The notes under the pieces: model-generated | The model's database searches: none | Seen by the model: only the letters and a program-made list of their open reading frames with translations | Told to the model about the DNA's origin: nothing | Part shown: piece by piece, positions 14,053 through 15,492 of the stretch | How positions within the stretch are numbered: position 1 is the first letter of the stretch | Layout of the letters: each line of letters begins with the position of its first letter | Made by a program: the position numbers and the translations under genes | From: an uncultured Prevotella sp. | GTDB lineage: Bacteria > Bacteroidota > Bacteroidia > Bacteroidales > Bacteroidaceae | Reading direction: 5' to 3' | DNA: 15,492 bases | Assembly (NCBI GenBank): GCA_934219025.1 | Contig: CAKQDG010000051.1 | Location: forward strand, 1 to 15,492

Positions 14053-14108
14053 ATATTTAAGTATTGCATATATAAATTAAATGACGTAAATTTGCATCGC
14101 TTAAATAT
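14053..14108. repeat. 16-base-arm imperfect dyad surrounding the protease promoter
   Basis: Arms 14053-14068 (ATATTTAAGTATTGCA) and 14093-14108 (TGCATCGCTTAAATAT) are complementary at 13 of 16 positions, with a perfect 9-base outer part. They overlap the -33 TTG and the end of the -7 box of the predicted promoter, an arrangement compatible with an operator for a dimeric regulator. Confidence 0.5.
14064..14094 (+). promoter_or_regulatory. Bacteroidales-type promoter of the M6 protease gene
   Basis: TTG (14064-14066), a 20-base spacer, then TAAATTTG (14087-14094), an exact -7 match. The predicted start near 14100 leaves a leader of about 215 bases before the ATG at 14316. Confidence 0.65.
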
Positions 14109-14315
14109 CGTTTTACTGCCGAATCTGCATTTTCTGCAACAAAAGCAAAAAAAACAAGGCCGTTTTACGACTTCTGTTAAGCAAATAGACATTTTGAGAA
14201 GAACTTTTGTTTTTATACAAAAACATTACCGACAATATGTATTCTACAATAAAAAAATAAAGATAAGAACATACAACTGTTAAACAAGAAGCAATCAATA
14301 AATCACATCAGGAAA
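14109..14315 (+). other. Long AT-rich 5' leader of the protease gene
   Basis: No credible gene is present: the only open frame of note begins at a TTG inside the -7 box and has no family resemblance. The stretch contains two CGTTTTAC copies (14109-14116 and 14162-14169) and A-rich runs. AGGA at 14310-14313, a few bases before ATG 14316, is one of the few Shine-Dalgarno-like sites in the window. Whether the leader is regulatory is unknown. Confidence 0.4.
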
Positions 14316-15492
14316 ATGAAGAAAATCATTACTTCGGCTATTCTCTCTCTCTTTACTACAATGGCCATCGCCGTTCCTGCAAAGAGAAACTGGATTACCG
14401 TTTCTCAGGCCGACGGAACAACAATCAGGGTGTGTCTGGTCGGCGACGAACATACACATTTCTACGTTACTTCGGACAACGTGCCGCTATACAAGGATGC
14501 CGACAACAGGTTCTGCTATCTTAAAATTGAGGACGGCAAACTCGTAAGCTCTAACATTCTGGCTCATGATGCGGAAAGAAGAACAACTAAAGAATCTGCT
14601 GCCATTACAAGCATCGAGAATATATCTACCGTTACAGAAAAAAGGCTTGCTGCAAGGAAAGCGAACCTAAAGAAAACTGTAAAACGCTTACCGGGAAAAG
14701 ACGATAAGAGCGTGTTCCAGGGCAAGAAGAAGGCTCCGGTTATCCTGGCTTATTTCTCCGACAAGTCATTCTCGAAAGACGACGAGAGTATCAAGGCTTT
14801 CTATAACGACGTGCTCAACAAGGAGGGTTTCTCCGAATACGGGGCGGCGGGTAGTGTGCACGACTACTTCAGCGTGATGAGCCGCGGCCAGTTCGACCTC
14901 TCGTTTGATGTGATTGGACCGGTGAAGGTGAGCAAATCGGCTACTTACTACGGCGGTCCGTCGGCCATCATGGGCGGCACCGACCATATCGGGGAGTTTA
15001 TCACCGAGGCTATAAAGAATGCCGACTCACAGTATGACATCGACTGGACGAAGTATGACTGGGACGGCGACGGCGAGGTGGAACAGGTGTTCGTGCTCTA
15101 TGCCGGCTACGGACAGGCAACGGGTGGTCCTACGGGCACTATCTGGCCTAACGCATGGACGCTCGACGAGGCTCTGCAGAATCAGGACGGCAACGGCGGT
15201 TTCTCGCTCGACGGCGTGTACATCAACCAATATGCCTGTGCCAACGAACTGTATCAGAGTTCGGGAAGCACTCCAATGGGATTGGGAGTTTTCTGCCATG
15301 AGTTTTCTCACTGCATGGGACTGCCCGACATGTATGACACAAGCTATGGTACAACACCTACGATGGGAAATTGGGACCTGTTGGCAAGCGGTAGCTACAA
15401 CGGACCGCAAGGCATCGGATGGTGTCCTGCCGGATGGACAAGCTATGAGCGCGCATATGCCGGATGGCTCGACCTGACGGAACTGAAGGAGG
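14316..15492 (+). CDS. Secreted M6-family metalloprotease (immune inhibitor A-like), N-terminal part
   Basis: 392 codons are visible with no stop before the right edge. Residues 1-19 are a signal peptide (MKKIITSAILSLFTTMAIA). Residues about 20-130 look like a propeptide (WITVSQADGTTIRVCLVGDE, HFYVTSDNVPLYKD). The catalytic domain begins near KAPVILAYFSD, with SVHDYFSVMSRGQFDLSFDV typical of M6, a DWDGDGE loop (248-254) resembling a calcium-binding DxDxDG site, and the zinc motif HEFSHCMGLPD (H328, E329, H332, D338), an exact HExxHxxGxxD. M6 enzymes are extracellular proteases attacking host or environmental proteins. The missing C-terminus would show whether it carries a type IX secretion signal. 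The ATG at 14316 is set by the signal peptide and AGGA upstream. Confidence 0.93.
   Translation, partial: MKKIITSAILSLFTTMAIAVPAKRNWITVSQADGTTIRVCLVGDEHTHFYVTSDNVPLYKDADNRFCYLKIEDGKLVSSNILAHDAERRTTKESAAITSIENISTVTEKRLAARKANLKKTVKRLPGKDDKSVFQGKKKAPVILAYFSDKSFSKDDESIKAFYNDVLNKEGFSEYGAAGSVHDYFSVMSRGQFDLSFDVIGPVKVSKSATYYGGPSAIMGGTDHIGEFITEAIKNADSQYDIDWTKYDWDGDGEVEQVFVLYAGYGQATGGPTGTIWPNAWTLDEALQNQDGNGGFSLDGVYINQYACANELYQSSGSTPMGLGVFCHEFSHCMGLPDMYDTSYGTTPTMGNWDLLASGSYNGPQGIGWCPAGWTSYERAYAGWLDLTELKE

Noticed and set aside
14092..14283. 63-codon open frame in the protease leader
   Set aside because: It starts at a TTG inside the -7 promoter box, so it would lie upstream of the predicted transcript, and its composition reflects AT-rich DNA.

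Overview
The window looks like a chromosomal segment of a Bacteroidota bacterium, most likely Prevotella or a close Bacteroidales relative. The reasons are: several upstream regions carry the Bacteroidales promoter form (a TTG at about -33, 18-20 bases, then TAnnTTTG at -7); most start codons have AT-rich leaders without a strong Shine-Dalgarno; exported proteins end their signal peptides in AxAQ-like sites; and the gene content (N-terminal MKND initiation factor IF3, OmpA barrel with a coiled coil, LysM plus periplasmic-binding fusion, NfeD/SPFH pair, M6 protease) fits the phylum. The genus is inference; the phylum is well supported.

Layout. Bases 1-920 (minus strand): infC followed by the start of rpmI, the beginning of a translation operon that leaves the window at base 1, with its own promoter. 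Bases 921-1253: a gene-poor spacer holding inverted repeats and the terminator of the next gene. Bases 1254-2562 (minus): an OmpA-family outer membrane protein with promoter. Bases 2677-5701 (plus): cobU-cobT-cobS-cobC, the complete nucleotide-loop assembly branch that turns cobinamide into cobalamin, preceded by a promoter placed so close to cobU that the transcript may be leaderless. Bases 5855-6943 (plus): an LrgA/LrgB-type membrane pair. Bases 6972-9713 (plus): an NfeD-like protein, an SPFH/stomatin-like protein and a WecB-like epimerase homologue in which several catalytic positions appear changed. A strong bidirectional hairpin terminator separates this from the minus-strand genes that follow.

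Bases 9806-11356 (minus): a POT/PTR-family proton-coupled transporter. Bases 11468-13678 (minus): a two-gene unit, LysM plus type-I periplasmic-binding-fold protein followed by a small outer membrane beta-barrel protein, with promoter and probable terminator. Bases 13621-14315 are gene-free but not empty: they hold a 177-base element bounded by perfect 14-base inverted repeats and packed with AAGCATTGCTT palindromes, then a promoter lying inside a long dyad. That promoter has a roughly 210-base leader before an M6-family secreted metalloprotease that runs off the right edge.

The genes are mostly cell-envelope and nutrient-scavenging functions: outer membrane proteins, corrinoid salvage, peptide or solute uptake, a secreted protease. 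The most noteworthy non-standard signals are the divergent epimerase in the NfeD/SPFH cluster, the palindromic element at 13768-13944 with a related hairpin at 1060-1094, and the dyad around the protease promoter. All calls come from reading the sequence; no database search or folding program was run.
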